Below are positions 35,484 to 47,341 of a DNA stretch of 64,000 nucleotides, one piece after another (the stretch's first letter is position 1; each line of letters starts with the position of its first letter). The notes under the pieces are model-generated. The model had not been told where the DNA came from, searched no databases, and saw nothing but the letters and a program-made list of their open reading frames with translations. This stretch comes from Flaccisagitta enflata (taxonomy: Eukaryota; Chaetognatha; Sagittoidea; Aphragmophora), in contig OZ231127.1 in assembly GCA_965153355.1 (NCBI GenBank), positions 97,960,001 through 98,024,000 on the forward strand, in the 5' to 3' direction. Position numbers and translations under genes: made by a program.

Positions 35484-36092
35484 CTATCTTTGTCAAAAGA
35501 AACGCGACACCCTGAGAATGTTAGGGTTTCATTGACCATAATCTGACAAAATTAGGTGACTGAGAGAGTTTGTAAGTCAAGTAAGTTTTTTTCATAAGAA
35601 ACAAACCAGGTTGTGAATCAAAAATGCAATTTCTTACGCATTTCTTCATTGACAGATGTAACAACCTGTTCTCATTTGTCCACAGTTTTTGTAAGCCTGT
35701 TATTTATAAAACAGGTCTACTGTTTTGCTTGCCATTTCTAAACTGTTTGAGCTACAGAACCCAGATTGCATTCATCTTTTAGATTTTTTGATGTAGATTA
35801 ATTTGCTTTTTTGGAAAAATTATCTAGCTTTTCCAGAAGCTGAGATAACCAAAGTTAAACTTACATAAAATTTTTCTTTTCTTTTTTTCATAATCTTTTC
35901 TCAATTCTGAAAATGACTACTTCTTTTCTTCTGCTTGCCATTTCTAAACGCTTTAAGATACAGTTACCAGATTGGACTCATTTTGTAGATCTTTTGGGGT
36001 AGAATAATATGTTTTTAAAAAAAAGTTTCTAGCTTCTCTAGAAGCCTAGGTATTCAAGGTAGAAGGTGTCGCGTTTCTTTTGGCGAAGATAG
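35484..36092. mobile_element. Mariner-like MITE, 609 bp
   Basis: TIRs CTATCTTTG(T/C)CAAAAGAAAC.. with GCGACACC inside; flanking TA at 35482-35483 and 36093-36094. No open frame of note. Confidence 0.88.
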
Positions 36093-36108
36093 TAATGGTT
36101 CACCCCTA

Positions 36109-36690
36109 CCATCTTGGCCAAAATAAAAGTCCAAGTAAGACAATACAGTTATTTATTGCTGTTATTTTCTGTAAAAATAATTAGTTTAGGCCTTTTTGGT
36201 ACCAAATATCATTTGTAATCATTTGGATAGACATAGATGAAGGATTTTTGAACAATTTTGTACAAGTTCTTTGATTCTTTTACAAATTTTTTCTTTAGCA
36301 TTTTCAGACCAAGGTATATTCATTTTGATATAAAATCTAAACGATTTGAACTAGAAAAATCTGCTTAGTGGCATTAGGCAGATTTTTTGAAGCTCTTTCC
36401 AATGGTCACCGATTTTTATATGATTATATCATGATAAGCCAAGAAAAAGTGAAAATAAACAGGTCAATTTTTCCCCTCATTTTTTGCATATTTTCTACTT
36501 TTTGTTGAGGTGAACGCTTTCACTCTTTTAGCTCTAAAATTTAAACGAATTGAGCTACTGAGCTCTGCTTGGCGCCATTTTGAAGATTTTTTTAAGCTCT
36601 TTCTAATGATCACTGATTTTAATAGGGTTTATTAAGTTGTTTCATCACAATTTAGCCATGTAGGTTGGACTTTCATTTTGGCCAAGATGG
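36109..36690. mobile_element. Mariner-like MITE, 582 bp
   Basis: TIRs CCATCTTGGCCAAAAT(A/G)AAA with flanking TA at 36107-36108 and 36691-36692. It interrupts CACCCCT..TGTCCTACAGG of the host family-1 segment. Confidence 0.9.
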
Positions 36691-36812
36691 TATGTCCTAC
36701 AGGACATCAGCCCTTTGGGGCCGCTGCCCTGCTCTCACTCCACTTCTTTAGCTATCACTCCAAGCAGGACATTGGGTACAGCTGACCACGTGCGATCCTT
36801 GGATGACTTGTT

Positions 36813-37300
36813 TGTATCTGCTTGCTTTAGAATGTATCAAAATATTAATTTATTTATCGCATTTGTAATCAGCAAGAAAAACTGAGCAAAATGAGCTAAA
36901 TGAGCCTAATGAGCTAGAATGCTCAAAAACACCGTCACAGATAAGCAGGTATGCTCTTAAACATGTTTTCTTGTATTTGCATGCTCATACATATATAAAT
37001 ACACTCTTTCATTGATCCTACTTAAAATGATAATAAATAAAAAAAAATCAATCAATTTTTCGTAAATAAATCTTTAAAAAATCATAGCGCAAAAAATATT
37101 TGTCATAGAGCATTCTTGTTGGCGCCAAATGAAAGTGAATTATCAAGTTTACTTACCATATCAATTTCATTGAAGGCCTCAATCGCCCTAAAGAGACCCA
37201 CAACTTCCTCATAAGAAAATTGATACCCCGTTTCTCTCAAATATGTCAAACAGTCGAAGACTGACTTCGACTTTTTTCCCGAATATATTATAGTCGGCAA
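36813..37300 (-). repeat. Family-5 repeat, right part, with exon-like end
   Basis: Continues the copy at 35060-35178. The minus frame 37435-37103 includes KSVFDCLTYLRETGYQFSYE, then VVGLFRAIEAFNEID and a TATG|GTAAGT junction. The N-terminal part of that frame lies in unrelated sequence. Confidence 0.7.
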
Positions 37301-37753
37301 GAGAATAGTTTTAGCTTTCTTTCGATATATCACATGATAGGATTTAAGTAATAGGTGCATTACAATAAACAACGATTGATGAGGATATCTCTTCACCTCT
37401 CCGTCACGTTTTTGGCCGACCAATATCAGTATCACTTCTCCCCCTGAAAGTAGAAGTAATCTGAGATCTATATAGGTAACAGGTAGTTTCTTTTGCTCAT
37501 CGCGTCAAGGCGTGTGGTCGTAGAGATGAAATGATAACAGATTTGAACTAGTCATGTTTTGGAGATTATAAGCGTGGCTTGCCTTGATTTAACGCGGCCA
37601 GGTTTGGCCGCAACAACCTTTTGTTTAAAGCTTCAACAACTCTGGACAATTTAAAAAAAAGTATATCTTGTGATGATAATAGGTAACGTCTGGCCAAAAA
37701 AAAAATTGTAGGCACTAGGCTGAACCAGGATAGCTACAGAGTCGCGGTTTTTT
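37301..37753. other. Unassigned sequence before a family-3 element
   Basis: Moderate-complexity DNA (GCGTCAAGGCGTGTGGTCG, AACGCGGCCAGGTTTGGCCG) with no splice-bounded exon or RNA gene recognised. Confidence 0.4.
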
Positions 37754-39812
37754 AGTCGCGTGCACGCGACTCTATAACCCGCTCTATCGGTCGGTCCGTC
37801 GGTCCGTCGGTCCGTCCGTCCGTGACACTTAGCTTTTTTATGTCGTTTTACGTCATTTTAGGGTATTTTACGTCATTTTAAGTCATTTTAAGTCATTTTA
37901 AGTCATTTCCAGTCATTTTCAGTTAATTTTAGTCACTTAAGTCATTTTGTCATTTTTTGTCATTTTTGTCATTTTATGTTATTATAGGTCATTTTAAGTC
38001 ATTCTTAGTCATTCTAAGTTATTTCAAGTCATTCTAAGTCATTACAAGTCATTCTAAGTCATTCTAAGTCATTCTAAGTCATTCTAAGTCATTCTAAGTC
38101 ACTAAGTTATTTTTTGGCTTTTGTAGTTTTTAGTAACACTTTGCTTTTTTACGTCGTTTTTGGTCAATTTAGGTTGTCTGGAGTTATTCTGAGTCATTTT
38201 TTTGTTATTTTTGGTTGCTTTTGGTCATTTTTGGTTGCTTTTTATCATTTTGGGTCATTTTTGATCATTTACGTCACTTTGTTCATTTAAGTCATTTGTG
38301 TCATTTTTGGGCATTTAAAATAGTTTTAAGTCATTTTAAGTCATTTTGGAATATTTCAGGTCATTTTTGGTCATTTAACATGGTTTTTTGGTATGTTTTG
38401 GTCTTTTATGTTTTTTGGTTTTTTGGTTTTTTGTTTTTTTGTTTTTTTTTTGTTTTTGTTTTTTTTTTTTGGTTTTTTTTTTTTTTTTTGCTTTTTTGTT
38501 TGTTTTTTTTTAGTTTTTTGGTCATTTATGTTTTTTGGTATGTTTTGGTCATTTATGTTTTTTGGTATGTTTTGGTCATATATGTCATTTCAAGTCTGCT
38601 GGTTTCAGTCTGCTGGTTTCAGTCTGCTGTTTCAGTCTGCTGGTCTCAGTCTGCTGGTTTAAGTCTGCTGATTTAATTCTGCTGATTTAAGTCTGCTGGA
38701 TTAAGTCTGCTGGTTTAAGTCTGCTGGTTTACCGCTGGTTTAAGTTCGCTGAAACCATCCGGTTTGAGTCTGCTAATAAGTCCATTGTTTAAGTCCGCTG
38801 TTTAAGCTCGCTGATTGCTGGTCTGCTACGAGGTCATGGTTAAGTCTGTTGGTTTAAGTCAGCTGGTTTAAGTCGGCTGGTTTGTCTGGCTGGTTTGTTT
38901 ATTATTTAAGATGGCTACGGCTGGCTGGTTTGCTGCTGGCTTGCTGGCTGGACGGTTATTGGCTGACGCGCTATTGGTTTGGTTGGCTGGTTGGTTGGCT
39001 GGTTTAGGTTGGCTGGTTTATGTTGGCTGCTTGCTGGCTGGTTGCCGCTTAGTTTGTTTAAGTCTGCTGGTTTAAGTCTGCGGGTTTAGGTCTGCTGGTT
39101 TAAGCCCGCTGGTTTAAGTCTGCTTGTGTCGGTCTGCTTGTTTAGTCTGCTGGTTTAAGTCTGCTGGTTTAAGTCTGCTGGTTTAAGTCTGCTGGTTTAG
39201 GTCTGCTGGTTCAGGTTTGCTGGTTTAAATCTGCTGGTTTAAGTCTGCTGGTTTGAGTCTGCTGGTTTAAGTCTGCTGGTTTAAGTCTGCTGGTTTAAGT
39301 CTGCTGGTTTAAGTCTGCTGGTTTAAGTCTGCTGGTTTTTAGTGGTTTAAGTCTGGTTTAAGTCTGGTTTAAGTCTGGTTTAAGTCTGGTTTAAGTATGG
39401 TTTTAGTCTGGTTTTAGTCTGGTTTAAGTCTGGTTGAAGTCTGGTTTGAGTCTGGCTTGAGTCTGGTTTAAGACTGGTTTAAGTCTGGTTCATGTCTGAT
39501 TTATTTCTGGTTTAGGTCTGGTTAAGGTCTGGTTTATGTCTGTTTTATATCTGGTTTATGTCTGGTTCAGGTCTGGTTTAGGTCTGGTTTTGGTCTGGTT
39601 TATGTCTGGTTTAATTCTGGTTTGAGTCTGGTTTGAGTCTGGTTTGAGTCTGGTTTGAGTCTGGTTTGAGTCTGGTTTGAGTCTGGTTTGAGTCTGGTTT
39701 GGGTCTGGTTTGGGTCTGGTTTAAGTCTGATTTTTGATAAAAAGATTCAATAAGGAGTCAGGTCACTTCAGTTATTTTTGTCTTGCACGCGACTTATAGG
39801 TGTTGGCCTTTT
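37754..39812 (-). mobile_element. Family-3 element, full length, about 2.06 kb
   Basis: The AGTCGCGTGCACGCGACT palindrome after T6, (GTCGG/GTCC)n, CACTTAGCTTTTTT, AAGTCATTTT satellite, a G/T-rich TTTTTTGGT block (38380-38580), GTCTGCTGGTTTAA (38590-39340) and GTCTGGTTTAA/GA (39340-39725). Then AATAAGGAGTCAGGTCACTT and GCACGCGACTTATAGGTGTT-GGCC. This is the best complete reference copy in the window. Confidence 0.9.
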
Positions 39813-41220
39813 TTTTTAAAAGAATTTGAACATCATTAATATGCTAATAATGCAATAATGCTATGTTAAATTTATGCAAAATATGTCTGTAAGTATTGCA
39901 AAAGAAAATATTGCAGCAAAAAATTTCATCAGATTTTATTAATTGAAATTCATGATTCGTCTGGCTTGGGCAACATTTCTGGTCAAATATCTGCTATACC
40001 AAAACCCTTTGAAAATTTTTAAAAAAGTAACCGCATCCAATTTTTTTCACACTAGTCCTAAAAAAGTATAGATTAAGAATATCAACTTCATCTTTCCCAA
40101 TTGTTAGCCGAAAAAATTAGACACTTTTTTCTGCCAAAAATGGACTATGAAGAAAGAATATGCCCTTTTTATGATAGAATATTATTTGCTGATATGAGGA
40201 ATTTCATGAAATTCTGTTGATGTTAAGACGCTTAAAACGCATTATAAAACTAGAGAAATCTAAAGAAATAAACATTAATGAAAAAATAATCACCAAAAGA
40301 CATAAAAAATGTTGGATTTTATAAAAATATACCTCCCTACCAAATTTCATAGTCAATTTCAGCTGAATGATAACCAAAAAACCAATTTACAACAATATGC
40401 AAATGAGCTTTTAGGCAAAAATTGCTAAATTTCAACTTACAAGGCTTTCTATGTATTGGTTACACTATGAAAAACCATCATGACTTCAATGGAAGACCGA
40501 TTTTACAGTCTATGGACAAAATGAGGAGAGTAGATTTTGCTGATCACCGGTATGATGCTTACCGTATTTTTTCCATTTAGCGCCCCCCCTTCAAAAAGCG
40601 CCCCCCTCTTTTTTCTTGGTATTAAACTTTTCAGAAGAGATTTGGACAGAAATATTTAGTAAAATGATGAGATAATACAGCATTTTCAATTACTTTCAGA
40701 CAGATATGCAATGAATATCTCCATTTTGAGTCAAATTTAGCATTTTGGTAGCCTTCATGCCATCCATCTACAATATAAATAAGGTGCTAATTGGAAGGTT
40801 AAAAGCCAAGTCCTGATTCAATTTCAAAAGCGCCCGGGGCGCTTTTTAAAGAAATTGACCCTGTTGATTTTATGAATTTTTAAATGGAAAAATTAGCGAT
40901 ATTTTGGCAGCTGTGTTTTATGTAGTTGGTCCCATGTGATATTGACAAAAATGGTCAAAAATGCTTGAAAATTGCCAGGAACCTACCATATACATTGTCT
41001 GTACTTACAACAAAAACAAAAAGCCGATTATATCAATTTCGCATAAGAGGAGAGGCGCTAAAAAAGAGTCACTTGAAAATGAAAATTAGGAGCAAATCCC
41101 AAATGAATGGTTCCCACTTGTTTGAAGCCGTAACGAGTTAAGTATCTATAAAATCTCTAGCATTAAGCTCCAGTAGCCTTAATCCATAACAAAGCTTGGT
41201 TGATTTCTCAATTGTGGACA
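39813..41220. other. Mostly unique non-coding stretch with a weak inverted repeat
   Basis: About 1.4 kb without a recognised gene. 40565-40905 has an imperfect inverted pair (TTTTTTCCATTTAGCGCC / AAATGGAAAAATTAGCG) around GCGCCCCC and GCGCCCGGGGCGC motifs and could be an old DNA transposon; no target duplication was identified. Confidence 0.4.
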
Positions 41221-41645
41221 TCAGGTGTGCTGCAGCAGGTCGTCAAGTGCATCCCCGAAGCCCTATTCACAAATCCACCATTGAAGCTGTAATGATCCAT
41301 AAAATATCCCATTTTTAGTCGCTTGCTCGTGACTCTACGACCCGCCATGTTGGTTGGTTGGTCCATCTGTCGCTGTTTGGTTTGTTTTTTTTCGTTTTTG
41401 GGCTTCTTTAGCATCATTTCTCTTTCCCAAATGCTTGAGTTAGCATGTTTCATCACTGCCCCTGCCCACCCGCACGGGACTTCGGTTGCCGTGTATCCAG
41501 CCTTGTTTTTCCAATAGCCTCGCTCTATACCAAAAATAGGTGAAATTCTCATTTGTTTACACCAGGTATGCTGCAGCAGGTCGTCAAGTGCATCATTGAG
41601 GGCCCCATCCACAAGTCTATCATCTAAGCTTTGACATATCAACAT
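41221..41645 (-). repeat. Duplicated exon-like end flanking a family-2 element
   Basis: A ~65-bp motif (TGCTGCAGCAGGTCGTCAAG) occurs at 41222-41300 and 41566-41640. The minus-strand frame gives DALDDLLQHT in both, followed by an ACCTG|GTGTAA or CCTG|ATG junction; the plus strand is also open (LQQVVKC). Strand and function are unclear. Confidence 0.45.
41317..41506 (-). mobile_element. Family-2 element
   Basis: AGTCGCTTGCTCGTGACTC start after T5, GTTGGTTGGTCC, CCACCCGCACGGGACTTCGG, GTGTATCCAGCCTTG end. Confidence 0.8.
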
Positions 41646-41804
41646 AAGGAAAAATATTTTTAAGTAGATCTATTTTTATAAGAACCTAGTTTATAAGACC
41701 ACCAAGGCTTGAAATTGCTCCAAAACTAAGAACATCATAGTTATTTTATTAGTAGCTATCTCTATCTCTTATGAAGGCTTCAGCCAAAAAATGACATTCT
41801 TTTA

Positions 41805-42185
41805 AACAAGGCCAACACCTATAAGTCGCGTGCGAGACTTACATTGAGAATGATTTAGAATGACTTAGAATGACTTTTAATGACTTAGTATACTCTTAAA
41901 TGACCTAAAATGACTTAAAGGAATAAAATTTATAAAAAAAAGTAAAAGTGTGACGGACAGACAAACATAATTACTTAATTTCATAACCACATATCTAAAA
42001 TAATACAACTACTTGAATAACTTGAAAAAATCTAAAATGATCTTATTTGACTAAAAATGACTTAATTGACCTTGACCTAAACTGACATAGACATAAAACA
42101 AACAAAAAGTAAAATTTGATGGACCAACCAACCGACCGACGGAAGGACGGACAAAGCGGGGTGTAGAGTCGCTTAGCACGCGAAT
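41805..42185 (+). mobile_element. Family-3 variant, compact, 381 bp
   Basis: Head AACAAGGCCAACACCTATAA, GTCGCGTGCGAGACT, AATGACTTAG units, an internal GTGTGACGGACAG, (GACC/GGAC)n and tail GTAGAGTCGCTTAGCACGCG-A-run. A short form showing head and tail together. Confidence 0.85.
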
Positions 42186-42253
42186 AAAAATAGACAAACA
42201 ATTTTCATGAAACAAATCAATTCTTTACTGTCATCAAACATATGATTCGGTCA

Positions 42254-42255
<2 letters not shown>

Positions 42256-42296
<41 letters not shown>

Positions 42297-42315
42297 GTCT
42301 CTGTCTCTGTCTCTC
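42256..42315. repeat. (CT)n / (GTCTCT)n microsatellite
   Basis: About 60 bp of CT passing into GTCTCT repeats. Confidence 0.95.
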
Positions 42316-43073
42316 TTTTGTATATATCTATATTTGTTAACGTACTAAATATTTGAGCGTGATCAATTTCTTGCCAAGCGCATGGTGTATTAGTATTTGT
42401 GGAAAACAAACACGGGCATAGAAAACGGTCTAAAATGGTGCTTGTAGCGTCATCTTTAAACCTCTAGAGAGGCCGAGAGAGGAGGAACTCAAGTTTGGTG
42501 AATAGCTCATTGGAAAGAGAGAAAACCAAGACAAATCGAATGATCCCGGGTGCAAAAATACTCATATTCGCATACTCGCGTGATCTTCGATTAAAGGGAA
42601 AAAATAGGAAAAAAACTGTTTTAAACATGTCGCACGGGGTTAAATTTGACAACAATCGATAGCTCGTGAAATTCCCTTTCGGGAAAAGTATTCATTTTGA
42701 ATCATACGGTCATTTTTCTCCCTTTCAATGAACTTTACGTGGAGGCAAGCAATCTGTCTCATTCCGTTTTCACTCGATTCTAGAGCAATTTCTGATCCGC
42801 AAGCGAATAGCCGTTATACCTAATTAAAGGTATGAAAAGCGAAGCGTTCGTCGGCCTAGTAAATTGGAATTTTTACCTACTAGTCCAAAGAATTGGGGCT
42901 TTTCAATCCAAGGTCATTTCTGACCCTTTATTTGACATGAAACATGACATAACATAACATGAAAAACGCTAGTTTTTGGTATCATGCGTTAATTTATAAA
43001 TTTAACCAAGACAAGTCAAGAGACAAATCAAAATCCTTATTAATCACACTCATTGGAAACCTGTTGACTTATT
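42316..43073. other. Unique stretch, no gene recognised
   Basis: One of the few repeat-poor stretches. It has higher complexity than its surroundings, but no long frame, splice-bounded exon or RNA gene was recognised. Ends with ATGACATAACATAACATGA repeats near 42950. Confidence 0.4.
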
Positions 43074-43619
43074 AGTCGCGGGTGCGCGACTCAACAACCC
43101 CCTATATCTGTTGGTTGTCCGTCTGTCCGTCAGTCCATTTGTAACACTGCTTTATAGCGTGTTCGGGAAGCTGTATCATTACTGCTCCTGTCCACATGCT
43201 TTTTGGGCCGCATCCCCAAAGGGCCGATGTCCTGTAGGACACAGGAGTTAATTTCCATACATACGTCCGTCCGTCCGTGCATCCGTACATCCCCCCAAAG
43301 CTTCTGAAGTCTCAAATTCCTATTGAATAGTATGGAGAATTGACAAAATGCAAATTTTCTATAGAATTACATGGAAATTGACGAAGTAAAAAATTCAAAT
43401 TTCCCATTAATGACAGGGAAAATTGACAGAAAAATGAGAAAATGCAAAATTCCTATTGGTTAATACGGAAAATTGACAAAAAAATCATAAGGATGTGTAA
43501 TTCCCTATTAATGATATGGAAAATTGACAAAAAATTGAAAAACGCAAACCTCCCATTGAATATCATCCTCTCAGGATGTATGGAAATTCACCCGTTTCCT
43601 ACCATGTATCCGGCCTTGG
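43074..43619 (-). mobile_element. Family-2 element split by a nested family-1 B
   Basis: AGTCGCGGGTGCGCGACTC hairpin, (GTCC)n, TGCTCCTGTCCACATGC, then the nested element (43205-43602), then CATGTATCCGGCCTTGG. The nested B has a T5-GGGCCGCATCCCC start, a TTCCCATTAATGACAGGG-type core and a truncated right end. Confidence 0.78.
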
Positions 43620-43631
43620 TTCTATAAAAAA

Positions 43632-44871
43632 AATAGCAGCCCAAAGGCAGTAAGTGGTCAGCGATACCCGTGCCCTGCTTGAGTAGTATGTGATTTAGGT
43701 TGAGGGGAAGCAGGGCAGCGGCCCCGAAGGGGACTTAGTCCTGTAGAACACAGGGGGAATCTGTCCGTCTGTCCATCCACCCGTCCCTCTGTTTGTCCCC
43801 CCCACCTTATCCTCAGGGTTTCATCAGCTTGGGGGCCTATTCTGCCAAATAGCCCAAATCCAAGCAATATGGCCCAAGTCTCTGCAAAATGGCCCAAATT
43901 CAAGCAAAATGGCCCAAATCTGGTCAGAATCATGGTATTGGATGTCAGAATCTAGGTATTGGAGGCTACAACATAGGTCTTAGGGCCAAAATGATACAGT
44001 ACGATGGGAGCAAAGACAATGATACAGTACGATGGGAGCAAAGACGACTTAGACTGGAGGATAGATTTTTGTTATCTTAATTTTATTTAATACATAAAAA
44101 GTTGAGATCTATGTTAATCAAAGGTTGCTCTATTGCTTGAATGTGTTAGCTTTTCTTATTCTTCAACTTGTGACTTGATATTATCAGGACTTCATTTTTC
44201 AACTTTCTAACCTAGCCCATTAGATTGGGCTGAACATTTATATAATTAAAAAAAAAAAATCAGCTTAATTAGACTGTTTTTACAGGTTTTACAGCTATTT
44301 TTCAAACCAAATAATTATGTAAATTAATATCTCGGTAAAACTTAAAATGGGCATAAAACCTGTAAAAAGAGTCCGATTCAGCTGATTTTTTTTTCTAAAT
44401 CATGTAAAATTTTCTGCCGGATCTGATGAGCTAGGTTAGAACATTGAAAAACGAAGTCCTGATGAAGTCAAGTCACATATTCAAGCAATAAAGCAACCTT
44501 AAATTAGCATAGATCTCAATTCTTATATAAATCAAATGAAATTAAGATACCTAAAATCTATCCTCCAGTCTAGGTCGTTTTTGCTCCCATCGTACTGTAC
44601 CACAGGCCAGAATTGGGGTTTTCTGGCCATATTTGGGCCATTTCGCTTTGATTTTGGCCATTATGCTTTGATTTGGGCTATTTTGCTTTGATTTGGGCCA
44701 TATTGCTTGGATTTGGGCTATCTAGCAGAATTTGGGTCAGAATAGGCCCCAAGGGAGACAAAGCCCTGACGATTGGGCGGGGGGGGGATGGATGGACGAA
44801 TGTTCTTAAGTACGGACGGACTGTTTCCCCCTCTGTTCTACAGGACTTCGACCTCTTTGGGGCCGCTGCCC
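43632..44871 (+). mobile_element. Family-1 D split by a mariner-like MITE
   Basis: Head AATAGCAGCCCAAAGGCAG, inner pair AGTCCTGTAGAACACAGGG and its partner, a core of CAAATCCAAGCAATATGGCC units that inverts to GATTTGGGCCATATTGCTTG on the right, tail GGGGCCGCTGCCC at 44871. Confidence 0.85.
43997..44597. mobile_element. Mariner-like MITE with duplicated left terminus
   Basis: TIRs begin CAGTACGATGGGAGCAAA and continue to CTGGAGGATAGATTTT; TA flanks. The outer 28 bp of the left end is tandemly repeated (starts at 43997 and 44025). Inner regions are also partly inverted (GACTTCATTTTTCAA / its partner). No transposase. Confidence 0.9.
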
Positions 44872-45031
44872 AAAAAGGAAAAACAACCCCCCCCCCCAGG
44901 AAAAAAAAACAAACAACGAGCATGAACTAAAAAGAAAAGTTTCGTTTATAATAATTGTTCAAAAAACTGCTTAGAAAAATGTGTTGATGTATCAAAGTTA
45001 AACTAACTCCATTTGCACCTTTTATTCACAG

Positions 45032-45219
45032 TTCTGACGGATATCGTCCGAAATTGGAGGCGGAGAATTCTCGTCTTCGATCTTCTTTGCGGCGACGAGA
45101 CGAACGACAACAACAACTTCACGCGTTTGGAGGCGTTTTTGCAGCAAAATGCGCGTTTATGGGAAACGTCAAAGTCACACCTAAACGTGGGGTTGATGAG
45201 GCGAAACTGAAAGCTAAAG
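45032..45219 (+). CDS. Internal exon of an unrecognised gene (coiled-coil-like)
   Basis: A 188-bp block with strong splice signals: acceptor CCTTTTATTCACAG before it and donor AAAG|GTAAGT after it. In the phase starting with one leading base it reads SDGYRPKLEAENSRLRSS, then a stretch rich in Arg and Gln, then HAFGGVFAAKCAFMGN and a Lys-rich end. The first half has heptad-like charged character. It is richer in GC than the flanks. I do not recognise the family. Its last ~75 bp with the donor is repeated downstream. Confidence 0.5.
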
Positions 45220-45765
45220 GTAAGTTAAGTTCACCACTAGATGTGCATTTGTGGGAAATGTCAAAGTCAAACCTAAACGAGGGGTCGATGAGGCAAAACT
45301 GAAAGCTAAAGGTAAGTGAAGTTCACCATTAGATTTGCATTTGTGGGAAATGTCAAAGTCAAACCTAAATGATGGGTCAATGAGGCGAAACTGAAAGCTA
45401 AAGGTTAGTTAGGTTCATCAATTTATGTGCATTCATGGGATACGTCATTGTCAAAGACAAATGCGGGGATGATGCGAAGCTGAAAGCTGAAGGTAGACTA
45501 TCTCATGATGCTAAATGTGCGTTAATTGGAAATGTCAAAGTCAAAACTAAAATCGGGGTCGATGATGCAAAGCCGAAAGCTAACAGTCAGTTATGTTTAC
45601 CAATTAATGTGCTATAGTGGGAAATGATTATATGAGTTATGCAACATTTTGTAATAAATTAAACTAACCATAAATTGTAGAAGTGTAAATATGATGCACC
45701 ATTAAATGTCCATTCATGGAAAATGTCAAAGTCAAACCTAAACGCGGGGTTGATGGTACAAAAAA
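45130..45765 (+). repeat. Tandem degenerate copies of exon 3' edge plus donor
   Basis: About six units with a period near 92 bp, starting around 45151, 45242, 45335, 45429, 45518 and 45708 (the last after a gap). Each unit resembles the end of the 45032-45219 exon, and the early units keep AAAG|GTAAGT or GGTTAGT. The period is not a multiple of three, so reading through would shift frame. The units behave as intron minisatellites derived from exon plus splice site. Confidence 0.8.
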
Positions 45766-46060
45766 AGATTGGTCAATATGCAGATTTTCGAGCGTTCAAC
45801 ACTTTTCTTACCCAAATGGTTGTGCTTCCGGCAACAACATTTAATTGGGCCACTTGCTCCGGTCGGTCGCTCATCGCTCACACCGCTCACTCCCTCCACA
45901 GCAGTGTGTTCACATGCTCGCTCATTCGCTTTGCCCACTCTCTCATAGAATGGTTAAAATCTAGATGTGTTCACGCTGTAAACACGTTTAATGAGAATGA
46001 TCGACGTCGTTACAAGAAGCACGTCCTTTAAAGGGCTTGCCCGTCGTTTCACAAACAATG
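45766..46060 (+). repeat. Family-9 repeat
   Basis: CGCTCACACCGCTCACTC, ATGCTCGCTCATTCGCT, GTGTTCACGCTGTAAACACG and GAAGCACGTCCTT, shared with 60538-60799. 46061-46739 is intron-like and shows nothing else. Confidence 0.6.
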
Positions 46061-46739
46061 AAGCGCAAAAAGAAACTGACAAGGCCTTGACAATCGTTAA
46101 AGAAGGTGATATCTGTAACAAAGAGAACGTGACTTGAAGAGCTTTTGTGAAGACGGACAAGTTTTTTTTGACAATTCTAGCAGAAGCACGAGAGCCTCGA
46201 GGCACAAGTCTTGTATGACATCCAAATTGATTCATGTCAACGTTGTCAGGAAGTGCGTCAGTTGCCTTTTCGCACTGTGCACAAGATCTCACCACTACAA
46301 AAAACATCAGTACCTATCACCCCCTAATCACCACATAACCGATTGACCGATTCATCTACATAGTACACCAGATCCCAACACCAAAAATTATAGGTTAAGT
46401 GAAAAAAAAACCTAATCATGTCCACCCGAGTTCCCTTTGGATATTCAAGAGACTTCAACAAACATTTGTCCATGAATATCATGCACCATTATTTGTTGAA
46501 ACAGACTCATGATGATCATCAATCAGGCAATCACTATCATTTTCAGACGCCGATGAAAAAATACATTTGGGAGGAAAAATGAAGGGGATGTGTTGACCAA
46601 ATTGTCACATACGAAGAAAACCTTAGTATATTTTGGAAACACACAGGTTAATTCCGCTTCACAGGATTTCTAGGCACAAAAATATATAAGAATTATTGGG
46701 AAAATCTTTAAAAAATCATTGTTTTTTTTTCTCTCACAG

Positions 46740-47089
46740 TCGGAATTCTGTCACTAGCATGTCCCTTAGAGCGGGGTTCGTGTATTGTCCGCCTATCACT
46801 TCATTTCTTAACTCTTCTACTTTTTCAAAAAAATCTACCCGACCAACGCACAACAACTTACCAACACACCAACACATCAACACATTACCACATCAACACA
46901 CAGCGGCGCCAAAAGCTCCTCCTACGAAGGAAGAGGAGAAGGCAGTCAGTCATCGTCCCAAGTTTGTGGAAATGCATCACTTCCCCGGTTATGACGCTCG
47001 CAGTCCCACGCCACTGCCACATGGGCTCAAAGCGGAAGCAATATGGGCTCAAAGCGGAAGCAATTCTGAAAAGAGTCGCAGATGCGCAG
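46740..47089 (+). CDS. Second exon-like block, unrecognised gene
   Basis: Preceded by a strong polypyrimidine tract and CTCTCACAG, and followed by GCGCAG|GTCAGT. Two frames are open. In the phase that would follow the 45032-45219 exon (G + TC), the whole 350 bp is open and ends GLKAEAILKRVADAQ. Another frame reads HHFPGYDARSPTPLPHGLK before a 22-bp tandem duplication (around 47024-47067) shifts it. The middle is a CAACA-rich low-complexity stretch. Coding status is uncertain and no family was recognised. Confidence 0.4.
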
Positions 47090-47107
47090 GTCAGTTGTTG
47101 TTGTTGC

Positions 47108-47181
<74 letters not shown>

Positions 47182-47310
47182 CACTCCCCTGGTTATGACG
47201 CTCGCAGTCCCACGCCACTGCCACATGGACTCAAAGCGGAAGCAATTCTGAAAAGAGTCGCAGATGCGCAGGTGCGCTGTAGTTGCTGTTGTTGTTTTTG
47301 TTCTTTTGTT

Positions 47311-47341
<31 letters not shown>

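Larger units (their letters stand above)
35179..36812 (-). mobile_element. Family-1 B containing two mariner-like MITEs
   Basis: Left end GGGC-TGTAGGACACAGGGG (inner ~24 bp lost), core of CCCATTGAATAACATGG units, and a right part from 36693 with head GTGCGATCCTTGGATGACTT. Both MITEs sit in or beside the right inner segment. The element itself lies inside family 5. Confidence 0.85.
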
